64,000 bases of DNA from Cryptomeria japonica (lineage: Eukaryota > Streptophyta > Pinopsida > Cupressales > Cupressaceae), in the NCBI RefSeq assembly GCF_030272615.1, contig NC_081414.1, forward strand, positions 769,184,153-769,248,152, read 5' to 3'. Each line of letters begins with the position of its first letter. Within the stretch, counting starts at the first letter, position 1. A model generated the notes under the pieces. It saw only the letters and a list, made by a program, of their open reading frames with translations. It did no database searches and had not been told where the DNA came from. Of the stretch, positions 19,899 through 32,736 are shown piece by piece. The translations under genes were made by a program, and so were the position numbers.

Positions 19899-21480
19899 AA
19901 AGTCATTCAACAACATGATGGGACATTGGTGGTTATCAGGTTTCCAATTTTAGGTTGAAATTTAATATTGCCTCTGTTAATCAATTTACCTAACGATTCA
20001 TTATGCATGGCTTTCAAATAGAGCATATGAAGATCTTTAGACTCTTTACCCATAGTTTCCCAAAAGGTTTTCTAGAACTCACAGTGGAAACCATCCAAAA
20101 TAGGGAATTTACCATTAGCCATGGAGAAATCCACTTCTTTAAGGTCCTCTTAGGAAAGGAGTTGATCACAAAAAATGTGTTAAGTGTTAGAAACTTGGCA
20201 TGGCATTGCTTCAAGGAATTTTTGCAAAGAAAATTGTTTTGCAGGAATATTTTCCTACACAGCAAAGACATTCTCATAATGATAAATAGAAGCTTGGAGA
20301 ATGTCAGGTAATTATTGAAGGAGTTGATTACCTTCACGCATTGTCTTGATGGAATGGTGAGCATAATAGTCCACAAGTCATGGAAAAACTCCTTTAAGAG
20401 CTTGTCTCCGATTTTGAGCCAATGCAGTCTGGTTTTGATTTGAGCACCATGGGCAACACATGCATCTACAAGTCGAGCAAGCTAAAGTTGGATGGTGGGA
20501 TCAAATAGTTGAGCTTCCAAGGTTGTGACAACTTGGCAAAGCTCCAAGGTGGTGGTCTCCTATGAGCAATGGTGAAAGCAAGCCAACTAGTGCCCAAAAC
20601 TTTAAAGAAATTTTATGGTACAAATTGTGGCATCAGTCTACCACTATATCCAACTAGTGTCTTGAAGGGGGCATGGCTCAAGATTCCAACCATGCTGGAT
20701 ATGAGCAAATGTGACCTTGTGAGAGAGAAAAGTTATGTTGGGAAAGAATTATCCTTTCATAGGTTTGTGAGACACAACTTACCATTCAATGATGAACCGT
20801 ATGAGGAAATTGTTTGACAAGACAATATCCACCAACGATTCTATAGGTAAGGAATAAGTACTAGCAAAATGAAAGAAGGATTGCACCAAAATAATGGCAT
20901 GATCAAGCCTTTTTTAGACTCTATCAAGTCCAACATGCAAATTGGTCCACATGTGCCAAGGTGATTGATATGGGTGATGGTTGGAGTTAGGGTTGCAAAG
21001 ACCCAATTAGTGTGCATATAGAACTGTACCTCTCTTTTGCTAGCTGTCCACCACATATACAATATTACACACTTGTGATGGGAAGAATCAATCATATTAA
21101 AATCCTTTCACAAAACCCAAGTGGTGTTTGGCATTGAATTAGCTATCCAACGCCAAAGGGAAGATCTATCAACCACATCATTGGAGGCATAAACATTAAT
21201 TACTCCAACATAATGATTGCACAATTGTAAAAGGGCCCAAACCACTATTAGTGGGGTCACATCCATGATCAACCAAAAGTTGATGCCATGTAAGCGAGAG
21301 AAAGGTGACTAAAAGAGCAAAAACTAGTTGATCAAATGACAAAACATGTATCTAAAAGTTAAAAAACCAAATACTTTGACCTCCTAAAGGCAAAGAATGT
21401 CCAAATCTAATAACCGAGCTCACATTTCATGAATTGAATATTTTTGGGGGAGCTCTATAGGACATCTCACATTCCAAGAA
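19899..21480 (-). pseudogene. LINE ORF2, endonuclease and start of RT
   Basis: Minus strand. An ILSWNVR motif near 21460-21480 marks the start of an APE-type endonuclease. Near 21100-21200 a GVINVYASND motif, then SSLWRWIANS and TTWVLxKDFNM appear, the region that in active elements carries GDFN with its catalytic Asp/Asn; here the Gly is Lys. The stretch from 20820 down to 19899 leads into the RT fingers, ending at an RPIT...LLN motif that continues at 12281. Numerous stops and frameshifts show decay. Confidence 0.72.
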
Positions 21481-21639
21481 ATATAGTTCATTGAAAGTCA
21501 AGGGGCATTTCCTCACTATCCAACCCATCAAGGGTAAAATAATTGTTTTGAACCAAAGTGTCTTGAGCAACATAGCTACCAATTTGAACATTGATCTGAC
21601 CCCACTATTTGTGTCAGAAGACAAATTCATCGTCCTTCA

Positions 21640-22690
21640 ACCACCTTGATGGGCTAAAAGATCTCCTTTGACCAACCATAGGTGGTGAGTGTGACAAGCA
21701 TGACCATCATGGGGTAGGGAAGAAAACACACCAAGTTGGGAGGTGGGAACTATCATCATCAACCTAGGATGACAATCCAAGAGGGTCAATAGACTTTGAA
21801 ACCTAGGAACTTGAGGCTCCTTGCCTAGAAGCTTTGGAAGAGGTTTTAAGGGTACTAGCATTCTTGGCTTTCCAGTTTACCACTAGACCAACCAGCCTTG
21901 TCTTCAGAAGGGATGGCGAGCATGTAGGGGTTTATGAGGCATTTTTTAGGGCACTAACAAACAATCCTTAATCTTGTGGTCGAATGCTTGATATCAATAG
22001 CAAGTGTTTGGGAGATGATATACTAGATTATTTGGGAGTACCAAGACACTCCAATATTAATATCCACAATTTCCTTAAGCTCTTTTGAAAGGTCAACCTC
22101 AACACAAACTTGATGGTTAGGGTAAGCCATGTAAAATTTCTTAGCTCAACACAAACAACAAGGCATAGGCCAGCCAAGGAACACAACCCAAACTGGGATA
22201 GAAAGTGCCAGAAGGGCATAGGCAAGCCAAGGAACGCAACCGAAATTGGAACACGAAAAGACTTTTCGTTTGCGACAAAAAAGTCTTGGGTCCAAGGTTT
22301 AAAAATGAGTAAGAAATGGACAAGCCAAGGACCTCAAGTGAGAACAATTTGGGTATGAATGACTTCAACAAAATAGAAAATAAAGAAACTTTTAGTAAGA
22401 TTTTGTACAACAACTAGTCAAATCCCATGTGGAGTCCAAGATTTGGACACCTAGTCATATAGCACACTTTCAAGAGGCAACCTTCCCACAAAGTAACCCA
22501 CAAGAGTAAATTTCAAGCCATTTAAAGGCTTCTTCAAATTTTAGAAGTTGAACAACAATATTTGGAGGTGGGTCAATAGACATATCTCATGAAACATCTT
22601 CAGGATGAATTTTCGAGGTCATTTGGGCAAAGGAGCCATGGGATGTCACCATCAAGCTTTCAACCCCACCAACAATAGCTACAAAAGAAT
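21640..22690 (-). pseudogene. LINE ORF1 (DUF4283-like, zinc-knuckle type)
   Basis: Minus strand, 5' of the endonuclease. Starts near 22690 with a frame beginning MVATF. From about 22500 the text gives LVG/LPLESV, then a KSFFIF motif, GPW and KPWTQDF, the hallmark order of the DUF4283 RNA-binding domain found in plant LINE ORF1. A later CVEVDLSKEL segment near 22100 matches the usual linker before the CCHC knuckle, but the knuckle itself is not readable. Frameshifts are present. Confidence 0.65.
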
Positions 22691-23056
22691 GAAAAGTTGC
22701 AACCATTTTAAAAGAAAAGGGGATATGCCCTTAAGCCTAGCCAAATCAAAAGGTCCACAAGAAATGTAAAGAAAAGCTAGAAGATTCCCACAAAAAAATA
22801 CAGAATGACATACTTGCAAGCAAGCCAAGAAGTTGAGAAAACTACCTTCATGTCACTATCAAGCTTTCAACTCCACCAACAATAGCTACAAAAGAATGAG
22901 AAGCTGCAACCATTTTAAAAGAAAAGGGGATATGCCCTCAAGTCTAGCCAAATCAAAAGGTCCACAATAAATGCAAAGAAAAGCTAGAAGATTCCCACAA
23001 AGAAATGCAGAATGACATACTCACAAGCAAGCCAAGAAGTTGAGAAAACTTCCTTC
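22644..23056 (-). repeat. 207-bp tandem repeat, two units, at the LINE 5' end
   Basis: Units start TGTCACC(A)TCAAGCTTTC at 22644 and TGTCACTATCAAGCTTTC at 22851, with a 207-bp period and about 93% identity by eye. They overlap the start of LINE ORF1 and its 5' leader, so the unit may be a promoter monomer. Confidence 0.85.
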
Positions 23057-23129
23057 ATCCCACCATCCAAGATATCAAAGGCCTTTTGATAAATCCTCCA
23101 TTTTTTTGTGATTTTCAACATCGTGATAT

Positions 23130-23720
23130 TTTTTAAAATGGTGTATCCAAATACCCCTATCTCCCATTTTTAAAAAATAGACATATTGATATCGATACCA
23201 ATCTCCCGTACCAATACCAATACTAGTCTCCTTGCAACCTTGATATTTACTAACCATTCTACATTAGTCATTATGAGTTGTGATTTTGGGTCATATTTGA
23301 AGGTGAAATCTTTGATTTGGTTCTTTCTCTATTACTTGACCTAAAAGAATAACCCATCTAATATTTGCAAAATACTTCCTCATTTTAGTCTACATTTATT
23401 TAGAAATGTTCAAAGCAGTTATAAATTATTTTACTATATTAAAAAAATGGTGTCTCCAAGTACTCTTGTTCCTATTTTTCAAAAATTAGATGTACAAGTA
23501 TTGGTACCAATCCCTTGTACAGTACGAGTCTCTTAGTAACCTTGATATTTACTAACTATTCTCTATTAGTCATTATGAGTTGTGATTTTAGATTGTATTT
23601 ATAAGTGAAATCTTCTTTGTGGATTTTTCTCTATTACTTCCTAAACGAATAACCCATCTAATATCTCCAAAAGATTCCCTCATTCTAGTCTACATTACAT
23701 TACAAGATCACTAGTGTTTT
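23130..23720. repeat. diverged tandem duplication, about 305 bp period
   Basis: ATGGTGTATCCAAATAC at 23139 recurs as ATGGTGTCTCCAAGTAC near 23447, and CTTGATATTTACTAAC near 23238 recurs near 23541. Two units, clearly diverged. No coding potential. Confidence 0.7.
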
Positions 23721-24936
23721 CACTTTTACAATCCCATATTTACTTTGATTCCAACTATGAACCATTCGATTAGTGCCAATTTGCTTCATTTAGAACTGAA
23801 AAATATGTGTAATAAATTTTTAAATCCTCCTCTTTTTTTTTTTTTGCCTTCCCTTGTAAATTGATTGAGGAAGCAAGAATAGTTAGGAAGAGATTCAACG
23901 GACCATAATGGATAAATCCTTTCTATGCTGAAACTGTTGATTCAAAGAATAATAGAATGCCAGATGTGGAGATTACATGATTTTTTGACATTTTGTTAAT
24001 ATAGCATTTCTATAATAATAATCATTTATAATTATATTTACTATTAAGTATTGTGTGTGCATATGCCTGGGAGGGGAAAAAATGCAGTACAAGTGTACCC
24101 AAACCCTAAAAATGTACCTATAGCTATACCGGGACCAACAACTTAGCAAAAAAACCAAATAAACAAGGTTTTGTTTTACAAAACACTTACACAAAACAGT
24201 AGCAATAAATTTGCAGCTACAGTAACAATAGCAGAATAGACCAAAATATAACAGAAGAAGATGACTTAAAACTACCAGTAAACACAAGAATTATTGCCAG
24301 ATATTAAGATCACCTAGCAGAGACTAAGAAGATTAAATTATGCATACCTAAGCAATTAAATTGTTTGCTAAATATTAGGTTTTGTTTGTACTTGTTACAG
24401 TTGTGAAAAATGAGTACCCTACAGTTTACCACAGAATAATGAATGAGACAATAAGTATCAAATGTTTAGAAGATAATTTAATGAAGAGCTATAGAATTTA
24501 GCACTGCGTACCTTCTAATTAATAACTACTCAAGTTTCATAGATCCTTGCATTGTATTCAGCAGGGATAATTAAGACTGAAGAACTTTAATATTTACCCA
24601 CATGACTTTGGATTCTTCAATCAGGCTCTTCAAGCTTCTTATTTGGATGGCAAAACCCAATTTCAAAAGCAATCTCATTCACACTATTATAAACATGAAA
24701 TGATAATTCATAATAACACGGGAAATGCAGCAGACAGTACCCAGATCATAACTTCAATTCAAAAGAATTCGATGGCATAACCACTAATGCCTAGAGCCAT
24801 GAATTCAATGGCATACATGGGGTATAAATATAGAGTGAAAGTTGGAGTTCAAGATCAATTGGTTGCAGCACATAGGAGGTGAAGGTCTTCACACCCCAAA
24901 CAATATAGGAAATGTAGAACTGGGTGTCCCATCTTA
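23721..24936. other. AT-rich intergenic DNA, nothing recognised
   Basis: No gene, repeat structure or element terminus stands out. The right end is the target site of the solo LTR at 24942. Confidence 0.5.
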
Positions 24937-24941
24937 GCTCC

Positions 24942-26134
24942 TGTAAAGCGGAAAAATCGCAATCGAACCCTAGTTGCTCTCCCCTCTTCTGACTCCGAGG
25001 AGAGAGAAGGGAGGTTCGCTAGGATTCGATGGTTTTTCACTTAGGGGAGAGACTTTACATTCAAAAGAGGGGTTGAAACTCATAAGATCCAATCCCACAC
25101 AATGTAAGATTGGATGCTAAATGAATTTCAAGGGTTAGGAAAGAAAGGCTACCCTCTTTTGTAAAGAATGTTGTTAAGGAAATTAAGCTAGGAATGCATA
25201 GAAAGTCATAAAGATTCGCTTATAAACTGAGTTCGGGTTATAGGATGAAGCTGCGGACCTGGAATTAGCAGTAAAATGTCGATACGGCGCTGTCCTGCAA
25301 ATTTGAGCAAAAGTTGTCGGGACAATGGCGCCCGGCGCCACGGTCCTCCGAAAAATCCGCGAAACGAAGGGGGATCTATTTGTCTCTACACAAGGATTCC
25401 AGATCTTCAATTTCAGCCGCGTACCTGCAACCTACACACAGAAAAGTGAAGACGATTGGGGGGTTAGGGATTAGGGGTTTGCCTTTAGGTCAAACCCCGG
25501 TTTTGGAATTAACCAAGAAATGAGCAAGTGCTGTAAATGTAAATGTATGTAAAACAAGTACTAATACCTTGTTCTAAGGATGTTTGTATCCTTATGTGCG
25601 AAGGTTTGTATGTTGTAGTAGTATGTAGTATGTAGCATGTAGTATGTGATCTCCTCTTCAATGGTTGAATCCTTGTCTTGAATGCAACACTTAGCCTTGA
25701 ATGGAGACTTAGAAGGAATGCTTGAATGCTTGAATGCTTGAGTATAGTTTCCACGCCTTTTTCATCATGTATCTCTTATCTCCAAATGAGAGAGAAAAAT
25801 GTAGTTTATATACTTGTCATTTAGGGCTGATAGACTGATTTTCCCGACCTTAGGCCGACCAGGAAAGTTAATTTCCAATTTGCAAACAAAAAGACCTGAG
25901 ACCCCTTAGGAGACCGGGCCCAAAATAGGACCCAGGGACCAGGGCGCTGGGCGCTCTGGTCCCACCTCCCGGGACAACAGGGTGCAAGGAGGTTCAGGCC
26001 AGGGTGCTTGAAAAATGCAGTTTTCAGTGTCGTGAGCAAGTTTCAGGGTCTCCATTCAGGTTGCGTGTTGCGTCGCCATCGTGAAGACCAAAATGCAGTC
26101 GAAATTGCAAGTGTCGCAATTTTAGGACGCTACA
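24942..26134 (-). mobile_element. solo LTR with perfect 5-bp TSD
   Basis: Plus-strand ends TGTAAAGCGG and GGACGCTACA are inverted complements at the tips (minus-strand start TGTAGCGTCC). Flanks are GCTCC at 24937-24941 and GCTCC at 26135-26139, an exact 5-bp duplication. Length 1193 bp. On the minus strand a TATATAAAC box lies near 25806-25813. The GC-rich U3 (25850-26100) contrasts with the AT-rich host. No internal domain, so a solo LTR. Small internal repeats: GAATGCTTGA x3 near 25717 and TAGTATGTAG iterations near 25620. Confidence 0.9.
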
Positions 26135-27114
26135 GCTCCAAACATGTGCCTACTCCTGTCATTCAAAATTCCATCCCTATCAATACAATCAGACCCACAC
26201 TACCAATTCTCACCTCCAACAATTATTCGGACCGAACAAAAAGCAGGTGCTAAAGCTGAGGATTGTGGCACTGGCAATAGGCCAACCTCTTTACATGTCA
26301 ATCTTGAAGCGAGAACTTAGTAGATTGTAGATTGCCCCCACTTGTTATTATCAATCCGGAATTGTGCATGTTGTGTGTGTGTGAGAGAGAGAGAAGGCAT
26401 AGATTCTGAACTTTAGTTTTTTATATTTAACATATTGGAGGAGATCCAAGGTTGAAATCTTTAACAACTTAATGTCAATGCCACAACAAGGAAGGAATCA
26501 AGAAATGAGGAAAGTTAAAAGATGTTTCTATCTTTATGGCGAGTGATGGCGAGTGGGAAGACAGGGCAAAAAAGGGGTTAGAAGAACTTGACATGGGAAG
26601 CAAGTGGGAAGCAAGTGCAAAGGAAAATGGAGCTGGGCCATGTATTCCGATGACCAATTCCAACTGCCAAACAGTAATTCATAAAATAATAATTCTCTTA
26701 CTCCAAAAAATGAGCTTATGGTAATGATAAACAGTAACACCATTATGAGGAAGTTGTAGGGAAGGCTTAAGGTTATCTTGTGTCATCCTTCAATAATAAA
26801 TTACACAAAAAGATAGCTCGTGCATATGATTACCCTAGTTCTTTCATCTATTGAATTGTAGCATTGCTCTAATTTTAGAAATAGCACTTGTTTCAATTAA
26901 ATTGGATCCCAAAATTCAATGTGCTATCTGTCCATCTGTCCCTCTTCCTTATCCCTTCTGTTCATTTTCTTTGAGAATGATTGGACCTAGAAATAATTTG
27001 CAAGGATAAGCTATTGCACTTTGACTTGTCAATTCATATTTAATACCTCAAGTTATCTTCGAGAAAATAAGAGGAAATAATTTTTTTTAATTTAAAGTCT
27101 GACAAACTTTTTAA

Positions 27115-27370
27115 TGTGACCGGCGATGCTAGCATGACACGCCCTTTGGCCCCACTAAAACGCTTTTGACCTGGAGCTATGAACTGGTGAGGCCACAAAC
27201 GAGGACCTCATCCCCACACTTCACGTGTTCAAGCCCACAAGCGCAACAGCCCGACGAAGATCCAAGGCCTGCGAGCATAGTGGCCCAACAGGCATTTAAA
27301 CCTTGGTGGCTGCTTCACCAACAAAATGTTTTAACGGCGACACTACACGTCCTAAGACTAAAAGAAGATT
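27115..27370. repeat. isolated GC-rich segment, possible repeat
   Basis: About 255 bp of clearly higher GC than its surroundings, without an extended credible coding frame. A GGTTTAAAT-like motif on the minus strand weakly resembles a pol III box B, but the spacing to any box A is wrong. Origin unknown. Confidence 0.35.
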
Positions 27371-29109
27371 ATTTTTATTTCTTATTTTTAGTAATGATTT
27401 CTCTCCTGATCTAGTTTCCAAGTAACCATATTGCCGGTTATGATATGCAGTACAGAGATGATTTCACGATGAGATAAATGCCTCTATGGAAGCAGACTTA
27501 AAACCTTTCATTAATGATATGTCAAGGAGATAATACTATGACTGCTTGACTTTAACGAATGATGCTTTCTACATAAAGATAGAATCTTTTCATTCCTTGA
27601 AAGAAAGTTTTAGCTTCCCACCAAGCTGTGAAATCAACTCAAAGAGATCCTCTATACTTATCCTAGTTCCTTATGAGTATCATAACTGATGTAATACATG
27701 GCCAGGCTTTACCCCTGTTCCAAGATTCTAATGGTGTAAACCTAGTTGATAATGCTTTAATGTTGTATTATAATTGCCAATGCGCTCATAAACAATTTCT
27801 GATATTTTATTAAAAAAAACTGAAACAAAATCACAGGGATGAAGTCACCAAATTAATGTAACCAAGGCAGTTAGTAAGTTGGAAAAACAAATGTCGATCA
27901 ATATATACCAACTGACGTAAGGTGAGTTGTAACCATAGAGTGAAAACTGGAATGGATTTGGGGTGACTGATTGGTGCTTTTGTAATGAAAACATGCCAGA
28001 TTCCGTACTTTAAATCAAACGACCATGTTTGGTGTCGCCAAAACAGAGTTGGATGCATTAAAGTCATCTAATAACTACAGTCTAATTATTATGAAGTGTA
28101 ATTAAAGCGCATATCAATTGTTTTCCCTCCACTAAACTCATTGAAATTGATTTTAATCTACTTGAACTAAGAGCAAGGTTAAACCCTGATGATCTAAGCA
28201 CATGAAGTCTTTCAAAACATATAAAATTTCCTTAAAACAGGGCTAGTTATGGTTCACCATACAAGGAATTGATAATGGTATAAAACAGTATAAATTGTTT
28301 AGCACTCTATGCAGATAGCAAAAATAAAGAATGAATGAAGTCGTCATCAGTTTTCATGTACTGTTTAGCATCTTCGCTTAACAGTACAATGAATATATAT
28401 GCAGAGCACATGAATATATTACAAAGTGATATGGCAATAAGCTTGTATGAATATCCGTGTTCTATTTTGATTCCTCTCACTATGACTGTATATGGTTAAT
28501 TAGTATTTACTGAAGCCTGTGACGACTAGATGATTATCAATCTAATCAAATTATAAAATTTTGCCTACAGCTTGAATGGACTCTTCTGTACCTTATCTTC
28601 ATTGAGACTTAATGGATTGCCATAAAAATATAATAGATATAAGCATAGAAAAGTGGCTTAGATTAACTATCAAACTGTGCTGAAACTCAGATAACTTTAT
28701 CCTTGAAGCGTTATATAACTATCATTCTAACAAATTCTAAAATGTTTATTTCAAGTACTCCATTTAGGGGATAGACCTGAAATATGTCCAGAAAGACAGA
28801 TCAATGCGCCGACAAGATACCTTGAAGAACTAACTTTCATGAGGTTGGAATAGAAACCAATTCTTCTTTTTCAATTTCTGTATAAATCGTTGAGTAAATG
28901 ATGTCTATATAATTTGGCAATGAGGAGATCTCAAATAAATGAGACGATGATAAAATGGCAATAGAAGTTAGCTTTATGACCTAGAAATTCGTAATAATAA
29001 GAGGACTTAGTCAGAACCCTAACCCTGCCAGGAGGTCTGTATAATTGTAATCTGGAACATTCTAAGTCAGTATAGGCATCATTAATCACAGAACCAAGAC
29101 GAGAATGAA

Positions 29110-29240
29110 TTTATACCCTATTTTCACCTGTTATGTGAATTTTGTACCGTGAACAAAATTTATACCCTGTTTTCCCCTGTTATGTGAATCTTGTACCGTG
29201 AGCAAAATTTATACCCTGTTTTCCCTTGTTATGTGTATGC
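29110..29240. repeat. 49-bp tandem repeat, about 2.7 units
   Basis: TTTATACCCT recurs at 29110, 29159 and 29208 with TGTTATGTG and TTGTACCGTGA inside each unit, an exact 49-bp period. Confidence 0.9.
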
Positions 29241-31092
29241 CAACTGATATAAGATCACATCAGTCGCTGAGTTTGACGAAAGATTTTACTTCAGTCTCGA
29301 AATTAAATGACAGTAAAACTGGATCAATTTTTCTGAGGCCTTATAATTCTTAGGTCGGGAGGAGAAAAAAGAGCTTAAAGTTTTTAGCCAAATGAATTCA
29401 TTCCAGGCAGAAAAAAGCACAAAGTAGCATTTCATGACAAATTCCCATCCCTTATTAGATTCAGAATACTGTTTGATTAGACATGTTAATTCGGAGAAGA
29501 ATGGTGTGTAGGTGCCTACATCCCAATTTCAGTATTGGATTCTACGTAGAAACTGTACTATATGTATGTATACCTTATAAAATAGAATAGGGAAATTACA
29601 GTGACAATCACAGAAATTTAAAATTATACAAAAAAAAAAATTTATCATCAAAGATTTTAAAATAAATAAAATCACATCAACTTTAAACATAGTAACAGAT
29701 AAAGAAGACTTATCTACTAGACTGCGCCCTTTGCAGAATAATTTGCAAGATCTTGACAAATTCTTATCTTCTCTCACTCCCTTTCCAAACTCATTTGCAG
29801 TCTGTTGTAATTCGTATGATCTAGATAATACCCAACACTTCAAATTCGAATTCTTCTTATTTTACGAACCACTATATTACAGAAAATTGAACCCTCTTCG
29901 ATTCATTTTATAAATAACTCGAAAATTATGACCGTTAGTTAGAATTCAAATTAGGGGGTTGGTAAGAATTCAAATTATGGCGCTTGGTGAGAATTCAAGA
30001 CAGCTGTATATTTGCTTTTTCAAGTGCTAATTAAATTTTGAAATACGTCGATCCACAACATTAGAGTAAGAAGCATGCAACCTTTATTTATATTTTATAG
30101 TTTTAAAATATTTTAAATTTTTTTCAAAGATAAGATTCAAATAGTTTTTCTTTTAATTTATTATAATTTAGGGTTGTTTTATTGGAAATAAGAGTCACAT
30201 AAAATTGGTTTTGGGCATAATCTTGAATCTTGAATCTTTACTCTTACTTTCATTTTTATGGTGTTTAATCAGTTAAATTTCAATTATTTGATATTACAAA
30301 ATTTCAAAAACAAATTCATCTATTGTATTTAATCAATTAAACTACAATTTCTTTGGTAAAATCAAACCTATTATGTAACACACATTTACATTTATATTTT
30401 ACATTATAAGAGTTAAAATTTGTAATCTTAAATTTCATGAGAATAATCCATTTATTTTGATATAATACTAAAGATTGAAGATATTTATTTATTTTAAAGA
30501 GTGTATGAGTCATTTATGTGTTTTTTTCCTAATATTAAAGATTCGCAGTTTTATTTTGATTTTATATCAAAATTTGATATGAGTTATTTATTATGGTAAA
30601 TCTATTTAGAATTTTGTTTTGGCGTCTATGTTTCTAGTTAAGTTTTTATACTTGGCAAGTATTGACTCTTATTGGATTTTTTGTAAGTCAATTAATTTTG
30701 TTAACTAGACCAATGCCACATTACTATATAATTAGTTTTGATTAGAAACTCTTTTTCTTTCTACAAGTTTATCTTCTTTAAAAAGTATAGGTATCAAACT
30801 AATCCCGAAGTTAAGTTTATTAGGATTCATATGCTATGTTTGAACTTAAATTTCATTTACCCATAATTCATCTGTAGTGGTTCACAAGAACCTATTTCTC
30901 ATGATCATGAGAAATCTACTTAGCACTCATTGCATCTAGGTGATTCTTATAGGGATGATGATGCAATCAGGATAAGGAACCAAATCAATTGTTGATTTAT
31001 CCTTGTAGCCAAACCAAGCTTTAACATATCATTGATGTACTATGAAGACACAAAATTAGCTTAGTTAAAAAGAACACAAAGGAATTATGAAC

Positions 31093-31560
31093 TTAACAAA
31101 AAGATTTGAGAACTTTGTATTGTTCACTTAGTCTCTTTACAAAATCTAAAATAAGGTTTTCCTCTTTATATGAGGATCTTTCTATAACAAAAATCAAATC
31201 CCTTCTTTTTCTCCTCCAAGAGACCCCCTTCTTCAATACTAAAAAACTAAGTTGAAGACTAGTTTCCCAACACTTCCTCTCTTGTTTCTTTACATTTGAG
31301 CCCACTCTTCACATTGGGGCTGACTCCTTGCTTCCTTGGGATGACTCTTTATTCCCAAATAATGATTCTTTATTATTATTTGATGATTCTTTATTCCCAT
31401 ATGATGACCTTTTATCTTCAATTGTGCTCAATATGACCTTTAACCAAAGAAGGTTCACTTTATTCTTCCTACTTGTGCCTATAAAGAACTTAAATTTATT
31501 TGTGTGATGTGAGATTACACTACCCCAGGATGTCCTTGCATCATACACCTCAAGTAAGAT
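31093..31560 (-). pseudogene. Ser/Lys/Glu-rich coding remnant
   Basis: Two minus-strand frames in tandem encode a low-complexity stretch with repeated (G/N)NKES motifs near 31330-31420 and a Lys/Glu-rich segment. This resembles linker or coiled-coil parts of non-autonomous LTR elements but no family is recognised. It lies just outside the copia LTR at 31794 and may be part of the older sequence the copia element entered; the other side would be 41260 onwards. Confidence 0.3.
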
Positions 31561-31793
31561 TTTTTAAACATATCAATCACAAATTTGTGTTGGATGGTAG
31601 GATCATCCTTTTGACCCACTAAGTAGCTCATGGTGTACCCTTAAACTATGCGAATAACCTTTAAATATTGCCTCTCCACTTTTTTTTTTTTCCAACCACT
31701 TATTGGTCCATAAATTGTCCCATGTTCCTACCTTTGCTTCTCTTTTTGTCTCTCTACCCTCATAGGGATTTCTATCCACTTGAATATCTATAT

Positions 31794-32682
31794 TGTAAAG
31801 AAGTTAAGTAGCGGAACAACTTCCTACACTAACCTTGAGAGGAGGGTAATGCAAAACTTTTACATATCATTACAACAGTTACAAAAAATTAACATAAATA
31901 GCATGCATACCACAACACAGTGATTTACATGGGGAAAACCCTTTTGGAAGAAAAACCCCACAATCCAAAAGCCGCTAAATATATTATTCAAAAATCAATA
32001 ACAGATTACAATATACTTGCAAAGTAAGCTTATCACAAGAGTATCACCAACCAGAGATTCAAAGGTAACTCAATAGCTGTAAGACTCTTACACCCAACCT
32101 CCATCTCACGCATCTCATATATAGGAGATACAATACATGAAACCGGCAAATGGTATTACAAAACCATGGGCTAAAACCACCCAATAAAGTGGAACCAACC
32201 TTATCTCCAATCCTAGATTCCCTATGATGAGTCAAAACACACATCAACATGTGTACCTCCCTTTTACATCTCATTTATCTGTTTGATGCATTTTTATATT
32301 TCCTATTTCAGAAGACCATACTTTCGAAGGCCATAACTTGTGAACCGAGTGTCTAATTGACAAACCGTTTGAAGCACCAAAAATCTCGCAACATTCTCTA
32401 TCACCTCATAAACCGCTATGCCAGTTACAAAATTTTTTTAAGACATTTCGGAGCCTCTAAAGCCTTCAAAATTGGATTTAAAAATTTCATCGCAACTTTC
32501 AAAAATAGAAACTTTAATATCTTCAAACCTACTTATGATATTGCAACAAAAATTTACCAACATGTTTATCTAGCTAATCTGAAGCTTTAAGGAAATTTTT
32601 TAACTAATTGGTGCTCAAATGAAAACTTACTATTAATAGTAACCTTATGTAAATACAAGGTCGAGACACCATTTTCCTAACA
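31794..32682 (-). repeat. copia 3' LTR
   Basis: 889 bp. The minus-strand start TGTTAGGAAAATGG is at 32682 and the end TTTACA at 31794. It matches 36852-37712 along its length (for example AAGTTAAGTAGC, the AAACCCTT block and the CATCGCAACTTTCAAAAAT block). Follows GTGGGAGAA on the minus strand. Confidence 0.88.
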
Positions 32683-32736
32683 TTCTCCCACTTATTGAAC
32701 ACCTTGCAAGAGAAAAGGGAGTATCTACACAATAAA

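Larger units (their letters stand above)
26140..31090. other. AT-rich intergenic DNA with minor repeats
   Basis: About 5 kb with no supportable gene. It holds a short TG/GA microsatellite near 26372-26394, a GC-rich island at 27115-27370 (separate entry), a 49-bp tandem repeat at 29110-29240, and an imperfect GAATTCAAATTA-type repeat at 29937-30000. Short open frames here have no codon or motif support. Confidence 0.5.

Noticed and set aside
26536-26724. 62-codon plus-strand frame with a reasonable start
   Set aside because: No homology, no codon bias, and an overlapping antisense frame of similar length; likely chance.
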